64,000 bases of DNA from Methylotenera_A sp044228245 (GTDB lineage Bacteria > Pseudomonadota > Gammaproteobacteria > Burkholderiales > Methylophilaceae). Below are positions 1 through 8,168 of the stretch, piece by piece. The stretch's first letter is position 1; every line of letters starts with the position of its first letter. The stretch is taken from the NCBI GenBank assembly GCA_044228245.1, contig JBGAVG010000007.1, forward strand, positions 62,001 through 126,000, given 5' to 3'. The position numbers were made by a program, and so were the translations under genes. The notes under the pieces are model-generated. The model was not told the origin of the DNA. It was given only the letters and a program-made list of their open reading frames with translations, and ran no database searches.

Positions 1-263
1 AGTGGTACTGCAATAACAGCAGCAATCAATGTTAATTTAATTGCCGAAAGTGCATCGGGTTCAGTAATTGCCGCAAAATATGTTTGCGCGCCTTTTCGAA
101 AGGCTTCTGTAAACACCGCTGCCAGCGGAATGAACAAAAACAAACTCAAAAATAATAATGTCACGCCGATTAATGTGTAGCGCACCCAAATCGCCTCGGA
201 TGTGGCGCGATTGCTAGCAACCCGATTGTTGTATTTCGTGTATTGTGTAGTCGCAACAGTCAT
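1..263 (-). CDS. cysW: Sulfate ABC transporter permease CysW (partial, 3' end outside window)
   Basis: Inner-membrane permease of the sulfate/thiosulfate ABC importer, expected to pair with CysT. Only the first 87 or so codons are present. Reading the minus strand from the ATG at 263 gives a basic, Thr/Asn-rich N-terminus, then a hydrophobic first membrane helix (LIGVTLLFLSLFLFIPLAAV), then the FTEAF segment typical of CysW. It starts 9 bases after the cysT stop in the same direction, the usual cysT-cysW order, so the two are probably cotranscribed. The call rests on this fragment plus context; a related molybdate-type permease is less likely because sulfate-binding protein and CysT precede it. 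Confidence 0.85.
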   Translation of the reverse strand, partial: MTVATTQYTKYNNRVASNRATSEAIWVRYTLIGVTLLFLSLFLFIPLAAVFTEAFRKGAQTYFAAITEPDALSAIKLTLIAAVIAVP

Positions 264-272
264 GCTTTATCC

Positions 273-1109
273 TTACTTAATGTTACTAAAACGGCGATTT
301 GACCACCATTGAAAGCCGTTAATCGCGAACAACAGTATGAAAGAAATGACCAGCATGACCGCAGCGACAGCGGTCGCCCCAGCATAGTCGTATTGCTCCA
401 GCTTGGTAATGATAATAAGCGGTGTAATTTCAGATACCATGGGCATATTGCCTGCAATAAAAATGACTGAGCCGTATTCACCGATGGCACGCGCAAACGC
501 TAAGGCAAAGCCAGTAATGAGTGCTGGCCAAATAGCGGGTAAAATAATCTTATAAAACACTTGCCATCGGTTTGCGCCTAAACTTGCAGCCGCCTCCTCT
601 ACCTCTGCGCCCAAGTCTTCCAGCACTGGCTGCACGGTGCGCACCACAAAAGGCAAGCCAATAAAGGTAAGCGCGACTATGACGCCCAAAGGCGTATAGG
701 CGACCTTAATGTTCAAAGGCTCAAGCAAACTGCCAATCCAACCATTGGTAGAATAAATCGCTGACAGGGCGATACCTGCAACGGCTGTAGGCAAGGCAAA
801 TGGAAAGTCAACGAATGCATCTACCAGTTTTTTGCCAAAAAATTCATAGCGCGTCAGCACCCAAGCCGTGAGTAAGCCAAACACCACGTTGATTAAAGCG
901 CCAATCAATGACGCACCAAAAGTGAGTTTGTAAGAAGCCACGACACGCGGTGAAGTGACGGCTTGCAAAAAATCCGCCCAACTCAGCGTAAAGGCCTTAA
1001 AAAAAATAGCTGAAAGTGGTATCAATACAATCAGACTCAGGTACAGCAAGGCGTAGCCAAGTGATAAATTAAAACCTGGCAGCGTATTTTTATTCGGTTT
1101 GTTTTTCAT
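273..1109 (-). CDS. cysT: Sulfate ABC transporter permease CysT (CysU)
   Basis: Inner-membrane permease subunit for sulfate/thiosulfate uptake. At 278 residues it has the normal family length, about six hydrophobic segments, and the binding-protein-dependent permease EAA loop seen as EEAAASLGANRWQVFYKIIL, which contacts the ATPase. GEYGSVIFIAGN near residue 210 is typical of CysT. It lies between the small TOBE protein upstream and cysW downstream in one minus-strand operon with sbp. The ATPase gene (cysA) is not in view and may lie beyond cysW. Confidence 0.93.
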   Translation of the reverse strand: MKNKPNKNTLPGFNLSLGYALLYLSLIVLIPLSAIFFKAFTLSWADFLQAVTSPRVVASYKLTFGASLIGALINVVFGLLTAWVLTRYEFFGKKLVDAFVDFPFALPTAVAGIALSAIYSTNGWIGSLLEPLNIKVAYTPLGVIVALTFIGLPFVVRTVQPVLEDLGAEVEEAAASLGANRWQVFYKIILPAIWPALITGFALAFARAIGEYGSVIFIAGNMPMVSEITPLIIITKLEQYDYAGATAVAAVMLVISFILLFAINGFQWWSNRRFSNIK

Positions 1110-1173
1110 TGTTTATTTTCACAAGAATGCCGATTGAACCAAGTTCAACCGGCTGACTGCAAAATTACTCCAT

Positions 1174-1389
1174 TTAAACTTTAGCGATTGCCACATCAGT
1201 CGCTTTCACTAACGCCAGCACCTCAGAGCCTTTTTCTAGTGCCAGCTCTTTGATAGACCGCGTAGTAATAACGGATGTTACGATGCCCGATGAAGTCTCT
1301 ACTTCGACTTCCGAGACGACATCACCCCACAAAATATCTTTCACTTTTCCGCGTAACTGATTACGCACATTAATTGCTAATAAGGCCAT
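1174..1389 (-). CDS. Small TOBE/Mop-domain oxyanion-binding protein
   Basis: A 71-residue protein made of a single Mop/TOBE domain (MALLAINVRNQLRGKV at the N-terminus, then VVSEVEVETSSGIVTSVIT), the fold that binds molybdate or tungstate in molbindins and ModE. The start at 1389 is preceded by a good ribosome site (AAAGGAG, spacing about 6). The longer open frame reaching 1557 runs into the sbp coding end and is unlikely. Its place between sbp and cysT suggests it handles an oxyanion linked to sulfate uptake, for example discriminating or buffering molybdate, but that role is inference. Similar stand-alone Mop proteins occur next to sulfate transporters in other Proteobacteria. Confidence 0.85.
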   Translation of the reverse strand: MALLAINVRNQLRGKVKDILWGDVVSEVEVETSSGIVTSVITTRSIKELALEKGSEVLALVKATDVAIAKV

Positions 1390-1474
1390 GACTGTTTCTC
1401 CTTTAGAGTCTTTAGGTGTTAAACCCAATAACTGGGTATTTGTAACGTATTGAACTACTCGCATTTCTTTTGTC

Positions 1475-2479
1475 TCATTTCTGATAAATCTGGTCAAAAA
1501 TGCCGCCATCCGAAAAATGCGTTTTTTGGGCTTTCTGCCAGCCTCCGAATACATCATTAATTTTGATTAAGTTGATTTTTGGGAACTGCTTTTCATACTT
1601 AACCGCAACGCTGGCGAGCGTTGGACGATAGTAATTTTTTGCAGCAATTTCCTGACCTTCTTCGCTGTATAAATATTCTAGGTAAGCTTTAGCCGCCACC
1701 TCAGTGCCATGTTTTTTGGCAAATTTATCTACAACGGTTACGGGCGGCTCAGCCAAGATAGACAAAGATGGAATGACGATTTCAAACTTGTCGGGGCCGA
1801 GTTCTTTTTGCGCTAAAAAGGCTTCGTTTTCCCAAGAGATAAACACATCGCCAATGCCGCGTTCAACAAAGGTCGTGGTGGAACCGCGCGCACCGCTATC
1901 TAGCACGGGTACATTTTTAAACAACTTGGTGACAAACTCTTTGGCTTTCGTTTCATCGTTATTGTTTTGTTTCAGCGCATACGCCCAAGCAGCTAGATAG
2001 TTCCAACGTGCACCGCCTGATGTTTTAGGATTAGGGGTAATCACCGAAACGCCTGGCTTTACAATATCATCCCAATCCTTGATATTTTTGGGATTGCCTT
2101 TACGCACCAAAAATACAATGGTGGACGCATAAGGCGAGCTATTGTGCGGTAAGCGTTTTTGCCAATCTTTTGGAATCAACTTACCTTTCTCGCTTAATTG
2201 ATCGACGTCATAAGCCAATGCCAACGTGGCGACATCTGCCTGTAGGCCGTCTATCACAGCGCGCGCCTGCTTGCCTGAGCCGCCGTGTGATTGATTCACT
2301 TTAACCGTATCACCGGTTTTAGCTTGCCAATATTTGCTGAATGCGGCGTTATAGTCGGTGTAAAGTTCGCGTGTCGGGTCGTACGATGCGTTCAATAAAG
2401 TAATTTCTTTTGCCCAAGCTTGCGGCGCGGCCAACTGCGTTGCGGCAACCAGTGCAAGTGCTAGTAATGTGTTTTTCAT
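1475..2479 (-). CDS. sbp: Periplasmic sulfate-binding protein
   Basis: Solute-binding protein delivering sulfate to CysTW. About 334 residues, with a signal peptide (MKNTLLALALVAATQLAAP, cleavage near AWA/KE) followed by the family start EITLLNASYDPTRELY. The hallmark stretches SHGGSGKQARAVIDGLQADV and NPKTSGGARWNYLAAW line the sulfate pocket. I chose the ATG at 2479 because AAGGAT lies 8 bases upstream and the signal peptide then begins at Met-Lys; the longer frame needs a TTG at 2497. First of the transport genes downstream of the porin, and followed by the Mop protein. Confidence 0.95.
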   Translation of the reverse strand: MKNTLLALALVAATQLAAPQAWAKEITLLNASYDPTRELYTDYNAAFSKYWQAKTGDTVKVNQSHGGSGKQARAVIDGLQADVATLALAYDVDQLSEKGKLIPKDWQKRLPHNSSPYASTIVFLVRKGNPKNIKDWDDIVKPGVSVITPNPKTSGGARWNYLAAWAYALKQNNNDETKAKEFVTKLFKNVPVLDSGARGSTTTFVERGIGDVFISWENEAFLAQKELGPDKFEIVIPSLSILAEPPVTVVDKFAKKHGTEVAAKAYLEYLYSEEGQEIAAKNYYRPTLASVAVKYEKQFPKINLIKINDVFGGWQKAQKTHFSDGGIFDQIYQK

Positions 2480-2578
2480 GTGTAAATCCTTATTCAAATA
2501 TAAAGTTAAAAATTCGTTTTGCTCGAAACTAAGTGACTACATCGCATTTTTTGCCTCCTCATTTCTTAGGTCAGTGCA

Positions 2579-4195
2579 TTAAAATGCGACTTGGAAACGT
2601 GCTAACAGCGCTTCTTCGTCTTCACGATCTTTAACGATTGCTTGATAATTGGTATTGCCTGCATTTATGTTCTGATTGTTGATGCTAGCGCCGCCGTCGA
2701 AACTTGTATGTTCATAATTCAAAGCGATTTTGGCATTTGAATTCAGATACCAGTTGACGCCAGCTGTCCAAGATTTGGCTGATTTAGCACTCTTTGTACC
2801 GTCTGCGTAAGCACTATTGATGCCTGTCGGTGCGCCTGCATTTTGGTTCTCATTGGCGAACTGCCCGAACCGATTTTTGAAAGTATCACTATCTAGATTG
2901 ATTTCGCTATAACGGGCAACCAACTCCCAAGCACCCCAACCGCCTTTTTCCAAATCAAAGTCATTTTTAGGTTTAACGCCCTTAAATGACGCGTCCTCAC
3001 CTGTAATTAAGTACGAAGCCGCAATTTGCCAGGCATCATGACTCAGCTTTTTCTTGGTGCCGGGCAAAAATGGTTGTGCCGTGTTGTCAGTTGTACCCGC
3101 CAATCGACCAATCAATGAAACATCTTGGTCAACCCGTGCATACTCAGCAATAATGCCTAATGGGCCATTGTAGTAATTCGCTTGGGGAGATACACGAAAC
3201 CGCTTACCATCTGCGATGGCATTAGCACCATATCTAAAGAATGTGTTTTGCCCATTTGTTACATAGCTGGGTAAGCCATTGCGGGTTGCATCAGCAGCAG
3301 CGGTATCAGTCCAGTTAAGATTTTGCTCACCGGTAAAATCCGTGTAAGTAGCGCCGATACCAAATCCTAGGCCAGACAATGCATTAGCATCATCTATAAA
3401 CGGCGTTGCAAATAAGCGTGCAGTGTATTCGCGCTCGCCGTTATATTCTGTGCCCGTGCTGATATTTCCACCGTCAGCCACGCCATTCACAATACCGAAG
3501 TTGTAGTTCAGTTTTTTATCCAGCACATCACCGTAGACTGAAACTCCTAAATCACGGTTTGGCAAAATCGCGTTGGTCACATAGCTACGTTCGATAAATT
3601 TAATGTCGCTACCACTTTGTAAGCGTTCCAAACCTACAGAACTCTTGAATTTACCGGCGCGTACATTGAATGCGGGATTTAAATTGGCATCAACATAGGC
3701 ATCTACCACAGAAGCACTACCACCCGCAAACTCTGGGGTAAAACGGAAACCATATTTCCCGCCCACTTTACCTTCTATGGTGGGCCGTACGCGGCGCAGT
3801 AAAGACGTGTCTTCGGCACCATTAAAGCCTGTTGCAGGGTTGAGCAGGCCCGCTCTATTTCTTGAGCGTTCTCTAACATCGTTTGCACCATCTGAATAAT
3901 GACGGTGGTCGGCTTGCAATAAACCCCTTAGTTTAATTTCATTTTTACCATCTGGTGAACCAAAGGAAAATCCACTTTCACTCGCCTTTACAACAGGTGT
4001 GGTTTTTTTAGTAGCTGCTGTTTCTTCTTCCAGCACCTCACCCTTGCGTGCCAGCACTTTGACTTTTTGGTCTAGCTCTTGCACCAAAGCGCGCAACTCT
4101 TCCAGCTCCGTACTATCGTTTGCAAAAACAGATACGGGTGTAGAAGCAAGGCCAGCTAATGTAATAGCAGCATATAATTTTTTGTAATTCATCAT
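2579..4195 (-). CDS. Outer-membrane porin, OprO/OprP (phosphate-selective) family
   Basis: Predicted 16-strand outer-membrane anion channel of 538 residues. It has a signal peptide ending at VFA/ND, then a coiled-coil-like heptad stretch (ELEELRALVQELDQKVKVLA), then alternating beta-strand sequence with conserved KLRGLLQADHRHY and VRRVRPTIEGKVGGKYGF-like segments, ending in a terminal aromatic residue (RFQVAF) as beta-barrel proteins do. AAGGGG precedes two adjacent ATGs (4195 and 4192); the second has better spacing. Lying immediately upstream of sbp-cysTW in the same direction, it probably brings sulfate or organosulfonates across the outer membrane, although the family name refers to phosphate and pyrophosphate. 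Confidence 0.9.
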   Translation of the reverse strand: MMNYKKLYAAITLAGLASTPVSVFANDSTELEELRALVQELDQKVKVLARKGEVLEEETAATKKTTPVVKASESGFSFGSPDGKNEIKLRGLLQADHRHYSDGANDVRERSRNRAGLLNPATGFNGAEDTSLLRRVRPTIEGKVGGKYGFRFTPEFAGGSASVVDAYVDANLNPAFNVRAGKFKSSVGLERLQSGSDIKFIERSYVTNAILPNRDLGVSVYGDVLDKKLNYNFGIVNGVADGGNISTGTEYNGEREYTARLFATPFIDDANALSGLGFGIGATYTDFTGEQNLNWTDTAAADATRNGLPSYVTNGQNTFFRYGANAIADGKRFRVSPQANYYNGPLGIIAEYARVDQDVSLIGRLAGTTDNTAQPFLPGTKKKLSHDAWQIAASYLITGEDASFKGVKPKNDFDLEKGGWGAWELVARYSEINLDSDTFKNRFGQFANENQNAGAPTGINSAYADGTKSAKSAKSWTAGVNWYLNSNAKIALNYEHTSFDGGASINNQNINAGNTNYQAIVKDREDEEALLARFQVAF

Positions 4196-4289
4196 AAAAC
4201 CCCTTATTGTTCTTCCAGTGGTCTGGTCAGAGTTTTATAAATCTATATAGATAGCTCCAGTTATCAGGTAGCTTTTAGTTCTTTGACGT

Positions 4290-4487
4290 TTATGCTTTTG
4301 AGGTGGTAGCTTTGTGCTCAAATCGCACTTTTTCTCTACGCTCAATTTGCGTCACGCGTCCATCATGCACGGTAATCTCGACAGAGCCGTAACCTGATTG
4401 TTGTTTAACAGATGTGATTGCGTTAGCTACCGCTTGTAGCACCGCTTCATTTGTTTCTAACGACAATTTTGATTTAGTTAAGCTCAT
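4290..4487 (-). CDS. YezD family small protein (DUF2292)
   Basis: A 65-residue soluble protein with the DUF2292 pattern: an N-terminal helix (ETNEAVLQAVANAITSVKQQ), then GYGSVEITVHDGRVTQIERREKVRF forming a short beta hairpin. The function of the family is unknown, but members repeatedly lie with sulfur-assimilation genes, which fits its place at the head of this sulfate-uptake operon. It is 94 bases upstream of the porin start. The tail is basic and low in complexity. The family call is from the GYGS-ITVHDGRV-QIER core. Confidence 0.85.
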   Translation of the reverse strand: MSLTKSKLSLETNEAVLQAVANAITSVKQQSGYGSVEITVHDGRVTQIERREKVRFEHKATTSKA

Positions 4488-5019
4488 CTATTTGCACATA
4501 TTTGTTCAAAGAATGTGCGCACTTTAACAAAGCTTTTAAATAATTAAAAAGACTTTGTAAGTATATTTATATTCTATTTAGTTATAAATGAGTTGTTTAG
4601 GATTGAATAGATATGCGCCAACAACATTGGGGTTAACAGTGGTGCTGGGAAGTTTAATATTGTCAGTAATCGCGATAATGTTTGTAATGTTTTTGAAAAT
4701 TGTATGTCTTCTTCGGGCTCATTCCAGCCATTCTAAACATTCACGAAACTTCAGATAAGCACCACTTTCCCCCAATAAAAACGATGGTTTCGATGATGGG
4801 TTGTTAGTTGGAATTTACTGAAATTCAAATATTAGCACCTAAAAACTTCCTTTAAAATCATAATCTTAAAACACCTCCTCCTCTGCAGCCCAATATCGGC
4901 GGGAAGACCCGAAAGGTACCAATAACGGCGCGGGTTTCCGAGGTGCTCTTCAGCAAGTCACCACCAAATTTCAGAAGCATGTAAAAATTTCACCCATCAA
5001 AATTATGAAGGGTGTAATG
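4488..5019. other. Intergenic region between the sulfur operon and the island integrase
   Basis: About 530 bases without a convincing gene. The first 130 bases are AT-rich and probably hold the promoter of the minus-strand sulfur operon. From 4781 two GATGG-type motifs appear (ACGATGGTTT, then GATGATGGGTT), resembling a cluster at 16011-16033. From 4889 to 4945 lies one copy of a 57-base sequence whose inverted partner is at 11644-11700. This copy is flanked by CACCTC (4872-4877) and GAGGTG (4940-4945), which could pair. The island's left edge is probably somewhere in here. Confidence 0.6.
4889..4945 (+). repeat. 57-bp island repeat, left copy (inverted partner at 11644-11700)
   Basis: The segment begins CCCAATATCGGCGGGA and ends GAGGTG. 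Reverse-complementing 11644-11700 gives the same sequence with 8 differences in 57, without gaps. Both copies keep a CC-GAAA-GG core (a possible GNRA-type hairpin loop) and CCAATAACG. The purpose is unknown; it could be an RNA element, a recombination site or the end of a former mobile unit. Confidence 0.75.
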
Positions 5020-6216
5020 ATGGGTACAAAGAGAAAAGAACTTGGGGCGCTGGCAGTTTCACAAATCAGTCGCAGAGGCATTAACTTCGTTGGGGGCGTG
5101 ACTGGACTTGCACTTAATGTAACCAAATCAGGTTCCAGAAGCTGGGTATTACGTTATCAGGTGGGCGGAAAGCGGCGTGACAAAGGGTTGGGTGGTTATC
5201 CCGATGTGACGCTTGCGCAGGCCAAGGAGGCTGCCAGAGCAGCGAGAGCCAAAATTGGGCAAGGGATAGACCCCGTAGAGGACGCGCGCATATTACGCAG
5301 TCAACTGATAGCATCCCAAGCATCCGCCATTACCTTCAGCCAAGCCGCTACACAATATATCGATGCACATAAGGATAGCTGGCGAAATGCCAAACATGCG
5401 CAGCAATGGACAAACACGCTGCAAGTCTACGCATATCCTAAGATAGGGCGGATGTTGGTTCGAGATGTAGCATTACCGCAAATACTTGCCATATTGGAAC
5501 CCATTTGGCGTGACAAGACAGAAACAGCCAGTCGAGTGCGTGGACGTATAGAATCCGTATTAGATTGGGCTGCAGTGAGAGGTTATCGCCCTGATAACAA
5601 CCCTGCACGCTGGAAGGGGCTTCTCGACAAGATGCTGCCAGCTCCAGGCAAAATCACCAAGACCGATCATCATCGCGCCCTGCCGTATAAAGAGCTTCCA
5701 GCATTTATGACAAGGCTAAGCGAGCAACAAGGGATGGGTGCGAGGGCGCTGGAATTCACGATATTAACTGCATCGCGTTCTGGTGAGGTGCGTGGTGCTA
5801 AATGGAGTGAGTTTGACCTGGACAGTGGGATATGGACAATCCCGCCTGAGCGCATGAAGATGGGTAAGGAACATCGGGCGCCACTCTCTGATGCCGTCTT
5901 ATCCATTATCAAGAAGCAGAAGGCGTCCGCATTTTGTGAATACGTATTTCCAAGTCCCCGCGGGTCTACACTCTCTGATATGACTCTATCGGCGGTATTA
6001 CGCAGAATGAAAGTGGCTGCAGTACCACATGGCTTTCGTTCCACCTTCAGAGACTGGTGTGCAGAGCATACAGATTACTCTAGAGAAGTGGCTGAGATGG
6101 CTTTGGCACATGCTATCGGTAGCAAAGTTGAGGCAGCTTACCGCCGAGGCGATTTATTCAATAAACGTAGACAGTTGATGCAAGACTGGTCTGACTACGC
6201 ATATCACAATAAGTAA
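5020..6216 (+). CDS. Tyrosine recombinase / island integrase (P4 type, DUF4102 arm-binding domain)
   Basis: Site-specific recombinase of about 398 residues that would insert and excise the island. Order of domains: N-terminal DUF4102 arm-type DNA-binding domain (GLALNVTKSGSRSWVLRY, GGYPDVTLAQAKEAA), central SAM-like core-binding domain (residues ~105-205), C-terminal catalytic domain. The active-site set is visible: R in TASRSGEVRG, K in ERMKMGKEHRAP, H and R in PHGFRSTFRDW, H in LAHAIG, and the nucleophile Y in AAYRRGD. GAAGGG at 5007-5012 sits 7 bases before the ATG at 5020; ATGs at 5017 and 5005 are in frame. It stands at one end of the island and reads inward. It appears intact. Confidence 0.93.
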   Translation: MGTKRKELGALAVSQISRRGINFVGGVTGLALNVTKSGSRSWVLRYQVGGKRRDKGLGGYPDVTLAQAKEAARAARAKIGQGIDPVEDARILRSQLIASQASAITFSQAATQYIDAHKDSWRNAKHAQQWTNTLQVYAYPKIGRMLVRDVALPQILAILEPIWRDKTETASRVRGRIESVLDWAAVRGYRPDNNPARWKGLLDKMLPAPGKITKTDHHRALPYKELPAFMTRLSEQQGMGARALEFTILTASRSGEVRGAKWSEFDLDSGIWTIPPERMKMGKEHRAPLSDAVLSIIKKQKASAFCEYVFPSPRGSTLSDMTLSAVLRRMKVAAVPHGFRSTFRDWCAEHTDYSREVAEMALAHAIGSKVEAAYRRGDLFNKRRQLMQDWSDYAYHNK

Positions 6217-6498
6217 CATCCTCATTTAATCTCCCTCCCGCTTTTCCCAGCCCTCTTAAGTGAGCGGGTGGTGCGGGAAATATTCTTAGCTATCTTTTCT
6301 ACCTCTCCTTTTTTACGCCCATACCATGGCCTTATTTCGTCTTCGCACGTCCAACTGATAAATTATATTTATTAAAAATATATTATTGGTTAAAAGAATG
6401 CATCACGTAACGCGATACTGTAGGACCTCGCTACCACGTGTTTTTCTTTAACGAGGCGTACATTTTCGTACTACTTCCCCTCGTTGAGGAGATAACAA
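6217..6498. other. Intergenic region between integrase and alpA
   Basis: Holds one member of the island hairpin family (6236-6280) just after the integrase stop. Further on is a very AT-rich stretch (about 6360-6395, with TATATTTATTAAAAATATAT) that could be the promoter or operator of the alpA-repA operon. A frame open from 6438 to 6629 overlaps alpA in another phase and shows no coding character. Confidence 0.5.
6236..6280 (+). terminator. Island hairpin, copy 1 (3' of integrase)
   Basis: Perfect 6-bp arms TCCCGC (6236-6241) and GCGGGA enclose TTTTCCC and CTCTTAAG, the same layout as hairpins at 10513-10556 and 11799-11843. It is 20 bases past the integrase stop. There is no clear U-run, so termination is a guess; the sharing of loop and arm sequence with two other gene ends is directly visible. 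Confidence 0.5.
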
Positions 6499-6708
6499 AT
6501 GAAAGACTTAATAGTAACTCAACCAACCTATCGTTACATTCGTCAAAAGGAGTTGATGCAGATATTGCCATTTTCTGCGGCTACCCTTTGGAGGAAAGTC
6601 CAAAATGGTACTTTCGTGAAGCCCGTTAAGCTGTCAGACAGAATCACTGCCTGGAATCGTGCTGAAGTCGATGCATGGCTTCAAGCTAAGGAGGCTAATC
6701 ATGGATAA
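6499..6708 (+). CDS. AlpA-family helix-turn-helix regulator
   Basis: A 69-residue winged-helix/MerR-like DNA-binding protein of the AlpA family. The signature is YRYIRQKELMQILPFSAATL then WRKVQNGTFVKPVKLSDR and ending WNRAEVDAWLQAKEA. In P4-like elements AlpA activates integrase or excision, so it probably controls this island's mobility. The start has a strong ribosome site (GAGGAGATAACAA before ATG). Its last codons overlap the start of the next gene (6701), so the two are translationally coupled. Confidence 0.88.
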   Translation: MKDLIVTQPTYRYIRQKELMQILPFSAATLWRKVQNGTFVKPVKLSDRITAWNRAEVDAWLQAKEANHG

Positions 6709-7798
6709 TTTAAACCAAAATATGCCTACTGATAAAGTAAGAACCGATGGCAAGTTCACACTTTTATATGCTGATCAGTTACCAGAACTAAGCGGCGGTC
6801 GTTGGCTGATTGATGACATCCTTCCCTATACTGGGCTGGCTTGTATCTATGGCCCAAGCGGTGTCGGGAAATCATTCTTTAGCTTGAGTATCGCAGCTGT
6901 ACTCGGTATCGGCGAGGGATGGTTTACACGTGAGCCCGATATAACCAAAGTTTATTACCTTGCGTTAGAGGGGCAAGCAAGCATGAGGGCTCGCACTATG
7001 GCTTGGGAGAAAACGCATGATTTGCCGTTTCCGAGCTTTGTGTCCTTTATCCTAGACCAGTTTTCGCTATTATCGGAAACGGATGTGGATAGATTAGCTA
7101 GGCTCATCAATCAAAACGCAGGCTTGGACTACAATAAACCAGTAGTATTTATTGATACCTTGAACAGGGCGATTGCTGGTGCGGATGAGAACTCATCATC
7201 TGATATGGGCAGAATCCTTGCAGGAGCATCTAGACTCCAAGCTTTAATAGGAGGCTTGGTCGTACTGATCCATCATCCAGGTAAAGATGAAAGTAGAGGC
7301 TTACGCGGCCACTCGAGTCTTTATGCGGCGATGGATACGATAATAGAAGTATCCCAGGACGGCAATCGGAAGTGGTGGAAGCTGCTCAAGTCTAAAGATG
7401 GGCAGAGTGGCATCAGTTATCCATTCGAACTGGAGACGGTGCATCTTGGAGAGGATGAGTTTGGCAAAGCGATTACATCCTGTGCAGTAATTGAAACGGG
7501 GGGCTTGATACCACCCAAATCAATTCAACCCAGTGGGAATAATCAACGGACGATACTCGCCGCATTTACAGAGATGCTGGTACAGCAAAGAATGCAGTGT
7601 GCTACTACTGAGCGAGAATGGCCAGGTGGAATCGCCTTTGATCAAGCTGTCGATCATCTGAAAAGCACGTTGGTTACTGCGGATAAGAACCATCGCAAGA
7701 GCAGAACCAAAGAAGCTATAGAAAGCCTGGTACGGCAAGGCTACTTAAATTTGGATGGTGAATTGCTGACCCTTGCTGCTCATGGAGGTGATGCATGA
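6701..7798 (+). CDS. RepA-like AAA ATPase (AAA_25 family) of an integrative element
   Basis: A 365-residue RecA-fold ATPase related to the RepA hexameric helicases of mobile elements. Walker A is GPSGVGKSF (about residue 48), Walker B is KPVVFIDTL, and the sensor-like stretch IHHPGKDESRGLRGHSS with a following AAMD is typical of the family. The C-terminal ~80 residues probably form a winged helix (TKEAIESLVRQGYLNLDGELL). I chose the ATG at 6701, which has AAGGAGG 7 bases upstream; the frame is open further upstream but has no such site. It overlaps alpA by 8 bases and the next gene by 4. Likely role: DNA replication or maintenance of the excised element. Confidence 0.87.
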   Translation: MDNLNQNMPTDKVRTDGKFTLLYADQLPELSGGRWLIDDILPYTGLACIYGPSGVGKSFFSLSIAAVLGIGEGWFTREPDITKVYYLALEGQASMRARTMAWEKTHDLPFPSFVSFILDQFSLLSETDVDRLARLINQNAGLDYNKPVVFIDTLNRAIAGADENSSSDMGRILAGASRLQALIGGLVVLIHHPGKDESRGLRGHSSLYAAMDTIIEVSQDGNRKWWKLLKSKDGQSGISYPFELETVHLGEDEFGKAITSCAVIETGGLIPPKSIQPSGNNQRTILAAFTEMLVQQRMQCATTEREWPGGIAFDQAVDHLKSTLVTADKNHRKSRTKEAIESLVRQGYLNLDGELLTLAAHGGDA

Positions 7799-8046
7799 AA
7801 ACTTATCTGAATGTTCCTTTCGAAGAGAATCATGAGGCAAAGTGTCTTGGTGCCAGATGGGATCTAGCCAGAAGGAGGTGGTTTGTTGAGAATAAGGAGG
7901 ATTTGAGGCCGTTTCTCAAGTGGATGGATGAGCATCTTACAAAGCCAGTCGTCTCTGCTGGATTCACTAAAACATACATTGAACCCAAAAAGCCAAAGAA
8001 GGGCAGAAGGAAGGGGGTGCGTTCAAAGCATAATCGTTCAAGATAA
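7795..8046 (+). CDS. DUF5710 domain protein
   Basis: An 83-residue basic protein whose first 45 residues match the DUF5710 pattern: YLNVPFEENHEAKCLGARWD followed by a WFV-x10-FLKW core. This small domain is common in primases, helicases and toprim proteins of plasmids and integrative elements and is presumed to bind nucleic acid. The tail (KKPKKGRRKGVRSKHNRSR) is strongly basic. It overlaps the RepA-like gene by 4 bases (ATGA), so it belongs to the alpA-repA operon. Function is not known beyond that. Confidence 0.78.
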   Translation: MKTYLNVPFEENHEAKCLGARWDLARRRWFVENKEDLRPFLKWMDEHLTKPVVSAGFTKTYIEPKKPKKGRRKGVRSKHNRSR

Positions 8047-8103
8047 TTAATATTCATTAATTGAACTAGTCTCAATCTGATCTGACAATGCACTTGTAAA
8101 AGT

Positions 8104-8168
8104 GAGCGTTACCGAGTTTGATATGGGTGTCGAATCCGTAATCAAACTAAAGTAGAAAGGTAACGCTC
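8104..8168 (+). promoter_or_regulatory. Leader hairpin covering the transposase ribosome-binding site
   Basis: GAGCGTTACC (8104-8113) is the exact complement of GGTAACGCTC (8159-8168), which ends one base before the transposase ATG and includes part of the AAAGG ribosome site. Inside it, AGTTTGAT (8115-8122) pairs perfectly with ATCAAACT (8141-8148). A transcript entering from outside the IS would fold this stem and block translation; one starting inside the stem would not. Such protection from read-through is known for other IS elements. Confidence 0.6.

Noticed and set aside
6438..6629. 63-codon frame overlapping alpA
   Set aside because: It lies in another phase over alpA, lacks a ribosome site and has no recognisable protein character.
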